This document shows positions 24,024 through 34,077 of a stretch of DNA of 43,729 bases, piece by piece. The stretch comes from Cellvibrionales bacterium. Its GTDB lineage: Bacteria; Pseudomonadota; Gammaproteobacteria; Pseudomonadales; JAHEGP01. Location of the stretch: the NCBI GenBank assembly GCA_024645065.1, contig JAHEGP010000001.1, forward strand, positions 1 through 43,729, in the 5' to 3' direction. The notes beneath the pieces were generated by a model. It was given only the letters and a program-made list of their open reading frames with translations, made no database searches and was not told the origin of the DNA. Positions within the stretch are counted from its first letter, which is position 1. Each line of letters begins with the position of its first letter. A program made the translations under genes and the position numbers.

Positions 24024-24830
24024 ATGCAGCCAATGCTCAATATCGCTAACACCGCCGCCCGCAAGGCCGGCCAGCTCATTCTGCGCGCCTCGGAGGAGCT
24101 GGATATGGTCCGGGTGGAAGAAAAGGGCAAGAATGACTTTGTCAGTGAAGTTGACCGGCGCGCCGAAGACGAAATCATCTACCACCTTCGTAAAGCCTAT
24201 CCCGATCACGCCATCGAAGGTGAGGAAGGTGGTTTTAAGGAAGGCCGCAGCGGCGCCAGCGATTATGTCTGGGTGATCGACCCCCTCGACGGCACCACGA
24301 ATTTCCTGCGAGGTATTCCCCACTACGCTATTTCGATCGCCTGCAAGTACCGCGGCAAGCTGGAACATGCCCTGATTTACGACCCGGTGAGGGATGAAAC
24401 CTTTAGCGCCAGTCGTGGACGCGGCGCCAAACTCAATGACCGGCGTATCCGGGTGAGTAGCCGCAGCAGCCTCGATGGCGCCCTGATCGGCACCGGCATC
24501 CCGTTTCGCTCGCACTTGCAGGATAAACTCTCCGCCTACACCCGCAGCCTGGAAGCAGTGGCAACCCAAACCGCCGGTATTCGCAGGGCGGGTTCGGCGG
24601 CGCTGGATCTCGCCTACGTTGCAGCCGGTCGACTCGATGGCTTCTGGGAGATCGGGCTCAGGGAATGGGATATTGCGGCGGGCGCCCTGCTGATAGTAGA
24701 GGCCGGGGGACTGGTCAGCGATTTCGCCGGCGGCAACAATTACCTGAAAAGCGGCGATGTGGTCGCGGGCAACCCGAAATGCTTCAAGGCCTTATTGCAG
24801 ACGGTGAATCGCCACCTGGCGGCTTGTTGA
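24024..24830 (+). CDS. suhB: Inositol monophosphatase-family protein SuhB
   Basis: Mg2+-dependent inositol-1-phosphatase that in E. coli also acts with Nus factors in rRNA transcription antitermination. The metal-binding Glu is in GEEGG (residues 66-70), the core motif is DPLDGTTNF (86-94), and the C-terminal metal Asp lies in LREWDIAAGALLIVEAGG. Length 268 matches the family. It starts with its own promoter, divergent from trmJ, and ends before a weak terminator. Confidence 0.96.
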   Translation: MQPMLNIANTAARKAGQLILRASEELDMVRVEEKGKNDFVSEVDRRAEDEIIYHLRKAYPDHAIEGEEGGFKEGRSGASDYVWVIDPLDGTTNFLRGIPHYAISIACKYRGKLEHALIYDPVRDETFSASRGRGAKLNDRRIRVSSRSSLDGALIGTGIPFRSHLQDKLSAYTRSLEAVATQTAGIRRAGSAALDLAYVAAGRLDGFWEIGLREWDIAAGALLIVEAGGLVSDFAGGNNYLKSGDVVAGNPKCFKALLQTVNRHLAAC

Positions 24831-24858
24831 ACACAAGCAGCCTGCCTGTCAAAACACA

Positions 24859-24886
24859 AAAAGCAAACAACGTGGTTTTTGCTTTT
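24859..24886 (+). terminator. Weak A/T-rich terminator after suhB
   Basis: AAAAGCAAA (24859-24867) can pair with TTTGCTTTT (24878-24886) around a ten-base loop, about 30 bases after the suhB stop and followed by CTCAT. The stem has few G-C pairs, so efficiency is doubtful. Confidence 0.4.
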
Positions 24887-25042
24887 CTCATAAAATCAAA
24901 GGCTTAAAAGACTCTGTCTATGCCAAAAATATGCCGAAACGTCCATGTTTCGGTGCAGGCGGTCGAAATTCGGAGAATTTCAACAGCCCAGACTGACCTT
25001 CCCGCCGACGCCGCTCGATGCGGCCCTGCGAACGCCGCCGGC

Positions 25043-25966
25043 TCAGGGCAGGCCGTCCACTTCGCGCTCTTCCCTGGGTATCACCAACAGGTCCTCACGG
25101 CTGATATTCAGCATCAACAGGATATTCGCCGCGATATAAATCGACGAGTAGGTTCCCACCAGGATTCCTATCAGTAATGCCGTGGCGAAGCCATGGATCA
25201 TTTCACCACCAAAGTAAAACAGGGCCAACACCACAAAGATGGTGGTCAGGGACGTTACCAGGGTACGGTCCAGGGTCTCGGTCAGGGAAATATTGATAAT
25301 CTCCACCGAATCGCCCATCCGCAGCTTGCGAAAGTTTTCCCGGATTCGGTCCGCCACCACAATGGTATCGTTGAGAGAGTAACCGATAACCGCCAGGAGC
25401 GCCGCCAGTACCGTCAGGTCGAAATCGAGACGCAGGAAGGAAAACACGCCCAGGGTAATAATCACGTCGTGGATCAGGGCCACCACCGCGGCAATCGAAA
25501 ACTTGAGCTGGAAGCGCACTGCTACATAGAGCATGACCACACCCAACGCCAGCAGCATCGCCAGCCCTCCCTGTTCACGCAGCTCCTCCCCCACCTGGGG
25601 ACCAACGTATTCGAGCCTGCGCAGGGTGACGTCGGTACCGGCGGCCTGATGCAGGTTTTCGACCAGTTCAGCACCCGCTTCATCGGAGAAGCTCTGGGGA
25701 AGGCGCACCAGGATGTCCTGCTCGCTGCCAAACTGCACCACGATCGCATCGGCAAAGCCGGCCTCTGCCAGGGTGGCGCGAATATTATCCAGCGGCACCG
25801 CCTCGCCATAGACCACCTCGATCTGGGTACCGCCGGTAAAGTCCAGACCGAATGCCAGCTGCCGAGTGGCCAGCGAGACTACAGACGCCAGCACCAGCGC
25901 CAGGGACAGGCCCGCTGCAATCCAGCGCCAGCGCATAAAGTCGATCGTAGCTCGTTGTTGCTCCAT
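25043..25966 (-). CDS. secF: Protein translocase subunit SecF
   Basis: Inner-membrane RND-type subunit that with SecD uses the proton gradient to help complete protein export. Six membrane helices are visible, with the first periplasmic domain after FGLDFTGGTQIEVVYG and the conserved helix IGYSLNDTIVVADRIRENFR. Length 307 is standard. It starts 13 bases after secD in a two-gene operon, and converges with suhB. Confidence 0.96.
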   Translation of the reverse strand: MEQQRATIDFMRWRWIAAGLSLALVLASVVSLATRQLAFGLDFTGGTQIEVVYGEAVPLDNIRATLAEAGFADAIVVQFGSEQDILVRLPQSFSDEAGAELVENLHQAAGTDVTLRRLEYVGPQVGEELREQGGLAMLLALGVVMLYVAVRFQLKFSIAAVVALIHDVIITLGVFSFLRLDFDLTVLAALLAVIGYSLNDTIVVADRIRENFRKLRMGDSVEIINISLTETLDRTLVTSLTTIFVVLALFYFGGEMIHGFATALLIGILVGTYSSIYIAANILLMLNISREDLLVIPREEREVDGLP

Positions 25967-25979
25967 GTTGTTACCCTGC

Positions 25980-27833
25980 TTAAATGGAAAGTTTTTTAAG
26001 GTTTTTACCGCCGTAAACCAGGTTTACGATGCCGCGGCTCACCACAATTGCGGTAAACATTGAGGTCAGGATTCCAATAGACAGGGTGACGGCAAACCCC
26101 TTCACCGGCCCGGTGCCAACTGCGTAAAGGATCACCGCCACGATCAGGGTCGTAATATTGGCATCGAGAATTGTGGTAAACGCGCGCTCGTAACCTGCCT
26201 TGATCGCCTGCTGCGGCGACAAACCATTTTTTAACTCTTCCCTGATGCGGCCGAATATCAATACGTTGGCATCCACCGCCATACCCACCGTGAGCACGAT
26301 ACCGGCGATACCGGGCAGGGTGAGTGTGGCGGACAGGATCGACATGCAGGCCAACAACAGCCCCATATTCACCACCAGCGCGATATCGGCGACAACCCCG
26401 AAAACCCGGTAATACAACACCATGAACAGCAGTACGATGCCGAGCCCGATCTGCACCGACTTGAAGCCCTTGGCAATGTTTTCAGCGCCCAGAGACGGCC
26501 CCACGGTGCGCTCCTCGACAAAGTCGACCGGCGCAGCGAGGGCACCGGCGCGCAGCAACAGCGCCAGTTCTGCCGCCTCGGTGGGCGAGTCGAGACCGGT
26601 AATCCTAAACTGGGTGCCAAGCGCCGCGCGGATGGTCGCCAGGCTGATGATTTGCTTGACGTCGTACTTTTCCTTGATCGGTACTTCATGGCCAAAGCGG
26701 TCCTTCTCGTAACCGATGGTACGCGACTTGCGCTCGATGAACAGGACACCCAGCTTGCGATTGATGTTGTCCCGCGTGGCGCGATGCATCAGGGTACCGC
26801 CCTGGCTGTCGAGGGAGATGTTGACCTCGGGCAAACCATTCTGGTCGAAACTCGCGCGCGCATTGGAAACCCGCTCACCGGTGATCACCACCCGCTTTTC
26901 CAGCCAGGCCGACTCCATGCCGCGCTGCTGGTCACGAAATTCAAACTGTTCCCTGGATGCTTCCTCGGGCCGGGCCTCGAGGCGAAACTCGAGGTTGGCG
27001 GTTTTGCCGAGAATACGCTTGGCGGCCGCGGTATCCTGGATTCCCGGCAGCTGGACAATAATGCGGTTGCTGCCCTGCTTCTGCACCAGGGGCTCGGCGA
27101 CACCCAGTTCGTTAACCCGGTTGCGCAGGGTTGTCAGGTTCTGGTTGACCGCATCGTCGGCAATGGTCTTCAGCTCGCTCTCGGAGACCCGGGCTTCGAG
27201 CAGGTATTGATCGCCATCTTCGGAGCTTTGCCGCTCCAGGGTCGGCAGACTGTCACGCAGAACGTCTTCAGCCTGGTCCCTCAGGGCCTCGCTGGCGAAA
27301 CTACCGACAATGCGCCCATCCTGCAGTGAGACAATCCCGCGAATCCGCTGCTGACGCAGCTCCTTCTTGAAATCGTCGGTATAGGTCTCCAGTCGCTTCT
27401 GGATCGCGTTTGCGGTGTCTACCTCCAGCAAAAAGTGCACACCGCCACTTAAATCCAGCCCGAGCTTCATCGGTTGGGCGCCAATCGCGGTCAGCCAGGC
27501 GGGCGTAGTCGGGGCCAGGTTCAGGGCGACCACATAGCCGTCACCGAGAGCGCGCTGGGCCACCGCCTTGGCCCGCAACTGCAGGTCCTTGTCCTGCAGA
27601 CGAATCAACGCCCTGTCCTGCTCGACGGTTTCGCCGAAATAGGCGATCCCGGCCTCCTCCAGCGCGGCTTCGACCCGCTGCAATTCATCCGTACCCAACA
27701 CGTCGCTGCCGCTTTCTCCGCTGATCTGGATTGCCGGGTCGGGCGCGAACGCGTTGGGCAGTGCGTAAATAACGCCGATCGCGATGACGACGACAATTAA
27801 CAGGTTTTTCCACCACGGGTATTTATTCAGCAT
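25980..27833 (-). CDS. secD: Protein translocase subunit SecD
   Basis: Partner of SecF in the Sec export motor. N-terminal helix (about 9-29, KNLLIVVVIAIGVIYALPNA), large periplasmic P1 domain with the core LGLDLSGGVHFLLEVDT, and five C-terminal helices including GIVLTVGMAVDANVLIFGRI. Length 617 is normal. In many Gammaproteobacteria secDF follow queA-tgt-yajC; here purL lies directly upstream on the same strand, 147 bases away, so yajC and tgt must be elsewhere. A GC hairpin (about 27926-27941, CCCC and GGGG arms) lies in that gap. Confidence 0.96.
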   Translation of the reverse strand: MLNKYPWWKNLLIVVVIAIGVIYALPNAFAPDPAIQISGESGSDVLGTDELQRVEAALEEAGIAYFGETVEQDRALIRLQDKDLQLRAKAVAQRALGDGYVVALNLAPTTPAWLTAIGAQPMKLGLDLSGGVHFLLEVDTANAIQKRLETYTDDFKKELRQQRIRGIVSLQDGRIVGSFASEALRDQAEDVLRDSLPTLERQSSEDGDQYLLEARVSESELKTIADDAVNQNLTTLRNRVNELGVAEPLVQKQGSNRIIVQLPGIQDTAAAKRILGKTANLEFRLEARPEEASREQFEFRDQQRGMESAWLEKRVVITGERVSNARASFDQNGLPEVNISLDSQGGTLMHRATRDNINRKLGVLFIERKSRTIGYEKDRFGHEVPIKEKYDVKQIISLATIRAALGTQFRITGLDSPTEAAELALLLRAGALAAPVDFVEERTVGPSLGAENIAKGFKSVQIGLGIVLLFMVLYYRVFGVVADIALVVNMGLLLACMSILSATLTLPGIAGIVLTVGMAVDANVLIFGRIREELKNGLSPQQAIKAGYERAFTTILDANITTLIVAVILYAVGTGPVKGFAVTLSIGILTSMFTAIVVSRGIVNLVYGGKNLKKLSI

Positions 27834-27980
27834 GCTTTAACCAATGTAATGACAATCTCTGAACGGCCCAAATCATGGACCAGCTAACAGGCAACCAGGG
27901 AATCAACGATTAACGGATCTAACTCACCCCCACGGGGGCGCCCATTATTATCGAAAAGCAGACGTAAACCAACGCCAATT

Positions 27981-30900
27981 TTAGTCCACCCATTGCCTGG
28001 CGTTGCGAAACAGTCGCATCCACGGGCCATCCTCGGCCCACTCGGGCGGATGCCAGGAATTCTGCACCGTGCGAAATACCCGCTCGGGATGCGGCATCAT
28101 GATCGTCGCACGGCCATCACTGCTGGTCAGTGAGGTAATGCCGCGCACCGAGCCATTTGGATTTGCGGGATAGCGTTCTGTCACCTCGATGGTGCTATCG
28201 ACATAGCGCAGCGCAACCTGGCCGCTGCTGTCACAGCGTGACATGGCATCGCTGTCGATAAACTCACAGCGACCCTCACCGTGGGCGACCGCCACCGGCA
28301 GGTGCGAACCCGCCATACCCTGCAGCAGTAACGACGGGCTGTCCTGCACCTGCACCAGCGCCACCCGCGCCTCGAATTGCTCCGACTGGTTGCGCACGAA
28401 CCGCGGCCAGTCGGCGGCCCCGGGGATCAGCTGCTTCAGGGTAGACAGCATCTGGCAGCCGTTGCACACGCCAAGGGTAAAGCTGTCGGCGCGATGAAAA
28501 AACTCGGCAAAGCTGTCCCGCAGGCGTGGATGGTAAAGAATACCCTTGGCCCAGCCCTCACCGGCACCGAGCACATCACCGTAAGAAAATCCGCCGCAGG
28601 CCACCAGCCCGGTAAAATCCGACAGCTGCCTGTTACCGCCGAGCAGATCGCTCATGTGGACGTCGATACTGGTGAAGCCGGCCCGGTCAAAGGCCGCCGC
28701 CATTTCCAGCTGGCCGTTGACCCCCTGCTCCCGCAGGATGGCGATTCGCGGTCTGGCACCCCGGGCAATAGAGGGCGCCGCGATATCCTCGCTGCAGTCG
28801 AAACTCAGTTCAGCGCTCAACCCCGGGTCATCTGCGGCAATCCGGGCAAACTCCTGCTCGGCGCAAACCGGGTTGTCGCGCAGCTTTTGCAGGTGGTAGC
28901 TGGTGGATGACCACATCTGTTGCAGTACGCAGCGCTGATTTCTGTACAACACCGCATCGCCACGGCGAATGGTGATATCCTGCTCCGCCGTCGGCCCGCC
29001 CACCCAGTGACAGCAATCCGCCAGTCTCGCGGCCTCGACTGCCCCGAGCAAGGCATCGCGATCTGAAGCACGCACCTGCAGTACGGCGCCCAGCTCCTCG
29101 CTAAACAGCGACGCCAGGTCATCCGCACCCAGCTCGGCAAGGTCGATATCCAGACCGCAGCGGCCGGCAAATGCCATCTCCAGCAGTGTCACCAGTAAGC
29201 CACCGTCGGAGCGATCGTGATAGGCGAGAATTTTTTGCTGTTGCAGCAGGGACTGAACCAGCTCAAAGAAAGCGATCAGCCGTGCCGGCTCGTCCAGATC
29301 GGCGGGCGTAGCGCCCAGCTGTTGGTAGACCTGCGCCAAACAGCTCGCTCCCAGGCGATTGCGTCCACCGCCGAGGTCGATCAATAGCAATTGTGTGGGG
29401 CCGCTGTCAGTGCGCAGCTGCGGCGTCAGCGTGTCGCGCACATCCCTTACCGGGGCAAACGCCGAGATCACCAGCGACAGCGGCGCCGTCACCGATTTGG
29501 CTCCACCGTCGTCCTCCCAACTGGTGCGCATCGACATCGAGTCCTTGCCGACCGGGATAGCGATACCCAGGGCGGGACACAGTTCCATAGCTACTGCGCG
29601 CACGGTATCAAAGAGCTTCTCGTCCTCGCCCGGGTGACCGGCAGCGCACATCCAGTTGGCCGACAATTTGATGTTGCCCAGCTTATCGATGCGGCTGGCG
29701 CAGATATTGGTGATGGCCTCGCCCACCGCCATACGCCCGGCCGCCGGCGCGTCCAGCAGTGCCGCCGGGGTGCGCTCTCCCATCGCCATGGCTTCGCCGA
29801 AGTAACTATCGAAACTGACGCTGGTAACTGCACAATCCGCCACCGGCACCTGCCACGGCCCCACCATTTGGTCGCGGCATACCATGCCCGTTATCGAACG
29901 ATCGCCAATGGTAACCAGGAAACTCTTCGAAGCTACCGTGGGTAAGTTGAGGACACGCTCTATCGCGTCACCCAGGACGATATCGCCCAGCTCGAGCGGC
30001 GCATTGTCGGCTTTGGCTCGCTCGATATTGCGCTGCATTTTTGGCGCTTTACCGAACAGTACCGACATCGGCAAATCGATGGGGCGGTTGGCGAACTCGC
30101 GGTCGTTCAACACCAGTTTTTGCTCGTCGATAGCGACGCCAACCACGGCATAGGGGCAGCGTTCGCGTCGGCAGATCGTTTCGAACCGCGCCATATTGCC
30201 GGGCGCTACAGCAAGCACGTAGCGCTCCTGCGACTCATTGCACCAGATTTCCAGCGGTGACATGCCGGGCTCTTCATTGGGCACCTGGCGCAGCTCGAAA
30301 TCACCACCGGTCTCGCCATCCTTGACCAGCTCAGGAAATGCGTTAGACAGGCCGCCGGCCCCTACGTCGTGAATGAACTCGATCGGACTGGCAGCCCCCA
30401 GGGCACAACAGCGGTCGATAACTTCCTGGCAACGCCGCTGCATTTCCGGGTTCTGGCGCTGCACCGAGGCAAAGTCGAGATCCTCGCTGGAGCTGCCGGT
30501 GGTCATACTGGATGCGGCCCCGCCGCCGAGGCCGATCAACATGGCCGGCCCTCCCAGCACGATCAGCTGGCTTCCCACGGCGAACGGGGGTTTGGCCACG
30601 TGCGCGTCACGAATATTGCCATAGCCTCCGGCGATCATGATCGGCTTGTGGTAGCCCCGCACTTCTTCACCGGCGGCGCTCTTCACCCGTTGTTCGAAGC
30701 TGCGAAAATAGCCGCAGAGATTGGGCCGACCAAATTCGTTGTTGAATGCGGCGGCGCCGATGGGTCCCTCGAGCATAATATCCAGCGCCGATACGATGCG
30801 CCCGGGCTTTCCGTAAGCCACTTCCCAGGGCTGCGGGCTGGCCGGCAGCCGCAGATTGGAGACGCTGAAGCCCGTCAGTCCCACCTTCGGTTTGGAGCCG

Positions 30901-31868
30901 CGCCCCACCGCACCCTCGTCGCGAATCTCGCCCCCCGAGCCGGTACCGGCACCGGGAAAGGGCGCTATTGCAGTGGGATGATTATGGGTTTCCACTTTCA
31001 TCAACAGGTGAACCGGCTCCTGCCGGTAACCGTACTCGCCGGAATCGGGATCAACCATGAAACGACCCGCAACCGGCCCTTCGACCACTGCGGCGTTATC
31101 GGAGTAAGCACTCAACACCCCTTCCCCGGCACACTGGTAGGTGTGCTTGATCATCTGGAACAAGGAGTGGCTCTGGGGCTGCTGGTCGATGGTCCACCGG
31201 GCGTTGAATATCTTGTGCCGGCAGTGCTCGGAGTTGGCCTGGGCAAACATCATCAACTCGACATCGGTCGGGTTGCGCCCGAGATCATTGAAACTGTCGA
31301 TCAGGTAATCGATCTCATCTTCCGCCAGCGCCAGCCCCAACTGGCTATTGGCCGCCACCAGCGCCTGGCGGCCCCCGCCGAGCAGATCGACTTCAAGCAG
31401 AGGTGCTGGTTGGTGCCTATCGAACAGGACCTCGGCCCGGCCAAAGCTGTCGAACACCGCCTCCACCATCCGATCGTGCAACAAATCAGCGACGCGTTGT
31501 CGCTCGGTGACAGCTGGCTGGCGCTCGAATTCCAGGAAATAGGCGATGCCGCGTTCGATGCGCAGTACCCTGTCGAGCTCGCAATTGCGCGCAATGTCGG
31601 TCGCCTTGCTCGACCACGGCGACACCGTGCCCGGCCGCGGCACCACCAGGAAAAGCTCGCCCCTTGGTTGTTCGCGGGGCAGCGCCGGGCCGTAGTCAAA
31701 CAGATTTTCGAGCACTTGCTGCTGGGCACTGGACAGCGCACCGCTGGTGGCGACAAAATGCACATACTGGCTGTAGATGTGCTTGACCGGCACGATACCC
31801 TGCATGGCATCGGCCAGCTTGTTGAGACGGAATTCACTGAGTGCGACTGCACCGGGCAACGTCAACAT
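27981..31868 (-). CDS. purL: Phosphoribosylformylglycinamidine synthase
   Basis: Large single-chain FGAM synthase of purine synthesis, converting FGAR, glutamine and ATP to FGAM. Its 1295 residues match the E. coli enzyme. Seen in order: the N-terminal PurS-like domain, FAQANSEHCRHKIFNARWTI and MKVETHNHPTAIAPFPGAGT of the synthetase core, and the C-terminal glutaminase with the Cys nucleophile in TLGVCNGCQMLSTL and the His/Glu pair in MMPHPERVFR. GGAG lies about 13 bases before the ATG. It is divergent from mltF, as in E. coli. Confidence 0.98.
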   Translation of the reverse strand: MLTLPGAVALSEFRLNKLADAMQGIVPVKHIYSQYVHFVATSGALSSAQQQVLENLFDYGPALPREQPRGELFLVVPRPGTVSPWSSKATDIARNCELDRVLRIERGIAYFLEFERQPAVTERQRVADLLHDRMVEAVFDSFGRAEVLFDRHQPAPLLEVDLLGGGRQALVAANSQLGLALAEDEIDYLIDSFNDLGRNPTDVELMMFAQANSEHCRHKIFNARWTIDQQPQSHSLFQMIKHTYQCAGEGVLSAYSDNAAVVEGPVAGRFMVDPDSGEYGYRQEPVHLLMKVETHNHPTAIAPFPGAGTGSGGEIRDEGAVGRGSKPKVGLTGFSVSNLRLPASPQPWEVAYGKPGRIVSALDIMLEGPIGAAAFNNEFGRPNLCGYFRSFEQRVKSAAGEEVRGYHKPIMIAGGYGNIRDAHVAKPPFAVGSQLIVLGGPAMLIGLGGGAASSMTTGSSSEDLDFASVQRQNPEMQRRCQEVIDRCCALGAASPIEFIHDVGAGGLSNAFPELVKDGETGGDFELRQVPNEEPGMSPLEIWCNESQERYVLAVAPGNMARFETICRRERCPYAVVGVAIDEQKLVLNDREFANRPIDLPMSVLFGKAPKMQRNIERAKADNAPLELGDIVLGDAIERVLNLPTVASKSFLVTIGDRSITGMVCRDQMVGPWQVPVADCAVTSVSFDSYFGEAMAMGERTPAALLDAPAAGRMAVGEAITNICASRIDKLGNIKLSANWMCAAGHPGEDEKLFDTVRAVAMELCPALGIAIPVGKDSMSMRTSWEDDGGAKSVTAPLSLVISAFAPVRDVRDTLTPQLRTDSGPTQLLLIDLGGGRNRLGASCLAQVYQQLGATPADLDEPARLIAFFELVQSLLQQQKILAYHDRSDGGLLVTLLEMAFAGRCGLDIDLAELGADDLASLFSEELGAVLQVRASDRDALLGAVEAARLADCCHWVGGPTAEQDITIRRGDAVLYRNQRCVLQQMWSSTSYHLQKLRDNPVCAEQEFARIAADDPGLSAELSFDCSEDIAAPSIARGARPRIAILREQGVNGQLEMAAAFDRAGFTSIDVHMSDLLGGNRQLSDFTGLVACGGFSYGDVLGAGEGWAKGILYHPRLRDSFAEFFHRADSFTLGVCNGCQMLSTLKQLIPGAADWPRFVRNQSEQFEARVALVQVQDSPSLLLQGMAGSHLPVAVAHGEGRCEFIDSDAMSRCDSSGQVALRYVDSTIEVTERYPANPNGSVRGITSLTSSDGRATIMMPHPERVFRTVQNSWHPPEWAEDGPWMRLFRNARQWVD

Positions 31869-32131
31869 GGGCCACTCGGGTCTCCTGTGCGGGGGGTTAC
31901 TGGCTGGAAGCGGGCGGTTTGCGCCGCCGATCCGTTACAATTCAGCGGCTCCTGGGGGCGCAGGCCAATCCGATGCTGCCGCGGGAAAGGCGCGGATTGT
32001 ACTGTATTTGGCCACTAATTGCTGAAATTTTGGCGTGCCCCGACACCAACGAAACCCTGGATTATGCGCTTTTGAAAAACCCCGTGCAGCCATCATCGCC
32101 ACCGCAACCCGGACCTTGCGCAAAAGCCGGG

Positions 32132-33571
32132 ATGGCGGCGCAGCCCGGGCCATGGCTTGCTTTTACCCTCTTTTCGCTGCTGACTCTGACCGCGGGCTGC
32201 CGACCCGACGATACGCTCGAGGACATTCAGCAGCGGCAGGTGCTCACCATCGCGACGCTCAACGGACCGACCACCTACTACGAAAACGAACTCGGGCCGA
32301 CAGGCTTCGAGTACGCCATGGCGAGGGAATTTAGCAAAAGCCTGGGCGTGAAACTGGAGGTCCGCACTGCCTACACCCCCGAACAGCTGTTCCGAATGCT
32401 TGATCGCAACCGTGCCGACATCGCCACCGCCGGCCTCGCACCCACCCGCGAACGCATCGCGAACTATCGTTTCTCGTTCCCCTATTTCCAATCCACGCCG
32501 CTGGTGGTTTATCGCGAAGGCACCAGGCGCCCGCGCCGGGTTGAGGATATCGTCGAGCGCGACATCATGGTGCTGGCAAATAGCCACCATGCCTATCTGC
32601 TGCGCCAACTCGCCGCCGCTCACCCCGGATTGCGCTGGCGCGAAACGTCGCAACTGGAAACCCTTGACCTGATGGACAAGGTGGAGACCGGTGAGCTGCT
32701 TTACACCGTGGTCGACTCCCGGGAATTTGCGATTAACAAGGCCTATTACCCACTGGTGCGAAAAGCCTTCCCCCTGAGCCAACCCGAGCCCATCGCCTGG
32801 GCTATGGCCAAGGACCCCGCCGACGATAATTTGTACGGGGCGGTCAATCGGTTCATGGCGCGAATCGGTGCCAATGGCACCCTCGCCACACTCGTCGAGC
32901 GCTACTACGGCCATACCACCCATGCCGGGCAGGGCGACGCCCGCACCTTTAGCCGCAACGTCGAGCGACGCCTGCCCAAATACGAACAACTGATCAAACG
33001 GGTGGCGCAGGAGGAGGGCCTGGACTGGCGCTTGCTGGCAGTGATCAGCTATCGGGAATCCCACTGGAACCCCCGCGCGACTTCGCCCACCGGAGTGCGT
33101 GGCATGATGATGCTGACCCGCACCACCGCGCGGGAGATGGGCGTGGGCAATCGCCTCGATGTTGAGCAGAGCCTGCGTGGCGGCGCGCGCTATTTCCTCA
33201 AGATCCGGCGCCGCATTCCCCAGCGGATCCGCGACCCCGACCGCACCTGGTTTGCCCTTGCAGCCTACAATGTCGGGCTGGGTCACGTGCGCGATGCCCG
33301 CCTACTCACCCAGCAACAGGGGGGCGACCCGGACAAGTGGTCGGAAGTGATGGAGCGCCTGCCCCTGCTGCAGCAGCGCGAGTATTACAAGGCAACCAAA
33401 TACGGCTACGCCCGGGGCACCGAAGCCGTCACCTATGTCCAGCACATTCGCAACTATTATAATTTGTTAGAGTGGCAACAGGCGGAGAGATCCAGGCGAA
33501 AACCGCCCACCCTGATAGAGGCACTTCTGCCGCTGGAGTTGCGAGACTCTGAAGCCTTGAAAGCTATTTAG
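32132..33571 (+). CDS. mltF: Membrane-bound lytic murein transglycosylase F
   Basis: Outer-membrane lipoprotein that cleaves peptidoglycan glycan strands to 1,6-anhydro products. From ATG 32132 the signal peptide ends in a lipobox LTAGC (Cys23). The first half is a solute-binding-protein-like domain (VLTIATLNGPTTYYENELGP through FRMLDRNRADIATAGLAPTR); the second half is the SLT fold with the catalytic Glu in AVISYRESHWNPRATSPTGV followed by RGMMMLT and the AYNVGLGHVRDA motif. 479 residues, slightly shorter than E. coli MltF. The frame stays open upstream to 31841 but that part overlaps purL and lacks a signal. Its stop overlaps the tadA end by eight bases. Confidence 0.94.
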   Translation: MAAQPGPWLAFTLFSLLTLTAGCRPDDTLEDIQQRQVLTIATLNGPTTYYENELGPTGFEYAMAREFSKSLGVKLEVRTAYTPEQLFRMLDRNRADIATAGLAPTRERIANYRFSFPYFQSTPLVVYREGTRRPRRVEDIVERDIMVLANSHHAYLLRQLAAAHPGLRWRETSQLETLDLMDKVETGELLYTVVDSREFAINKAYYPLVRKAFPLSQPEPIAWAMAKDPADDNLYGAVNRFMARIGANGTLATLVERYYGHTTHAGQGDARTFSRNVERRLPKYEQLIKRVAQEEGLDWRLLAVISYRESHWNPRATSPTGVRGMMMLTRTTAREMGVGNRLDVEQSLRGGARYFLKIRRRIPQRIRDPDRTWFALAAYNVGLGHVRDARLLTQQQGGDPDKWSEVMERLPLLQQREYYKATKYGYARGTEAVTYVQHIRNYYNLLEWQQAERSRRKPPTLIEALLPLELRDSEALKAI

Positions 33572-34043
33572 CTTTAGTTTGACTCATGCGGTGCTTAAGC
33601 CGCCGCCTTGCGAAAAATGCACTCAACCTGGCAGAGCACTCCTCGGCCTCCACTCCCTCCTGCCATCTAACATGATGGTTGAGGTAGGGTAGATCCAGCA
33701 ACTGGTTTTGACTGACAATGGCTCCAGCCTTGGGTTCTCTGGCGCCAAATACCAGGCATTCGACGCGCGCATGTACCAGCGCGCCCGCGCACATCTGGCA
33801 GGGCTCCAGAGTGACATAGAGCGTTGCGCCGGACAGCCGGTAGTTACCAACCACCTGTGCCGCCTGGCGCAGGGCCTGAATTTCCGCATGGGCGGTGGGG
33901 TCGGCGGTACTGATGGGACAATTGAAACCGCGCCCGATTATTTTTCCGTCGCGAACGACAACCGCGCCCACCGGCACCTCGTCGCGCTGGTCTGCCAGCT
34001 CCGCCTGCTCCAGCGCAAGGCGCATCCAGTCGGCATGTTGCAT
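33564..34043 (-). CDS. tadA: tRNA-specific adenosine deaminase TadA
   Basis: Converts A34 to inosine in tRNA-Arg(ACG). Zinc and catalytic residues are visible: HAE (His52, Glu54) and PCQMC (Cys82, Cys85). Length 159 is normal. Convergent with mltF, overlapping its end by eight bases. The tadA-mltF-purL neighbourhood is ancestral in Gammaproteobacteria, so the Wadjet operon, which ends only 34 bases upstream on the same strand, has been placed directly before it; tadA may now partly depend on read-through from jetABCD. Confidence 0.97.
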   Translation of the reverse strand: MQHADWMRLALEQAELADQRDEVPVGAVVVRDGKIIGRGFNCPISTADPTAHAEIQALRQAAQVVGNYRLSGATLYVTLEPCQMCAGALVHARVECLVFGAREPKAGAIVSQNQLLDLPYLNHHVRWQEGVEAEECSARLSAFFARRRLKHRMSQTKAK

Positions 34044-34077
34044 TCTGTCGATTCTCCAGGTTTGCGTTGCGAGTAAA

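Noticed and set aside
24831..25042. Possible small gene between suhB and secF
   Set aside because: Short frames here have no ribosome site and read into the secF end; only a weak terminator is supported.
30369..32018. 549-codon plus-strand ORF antisense to purL
   Set aside because: Entirely opposite a full-length PurL; no recognisable domain and no start signals.
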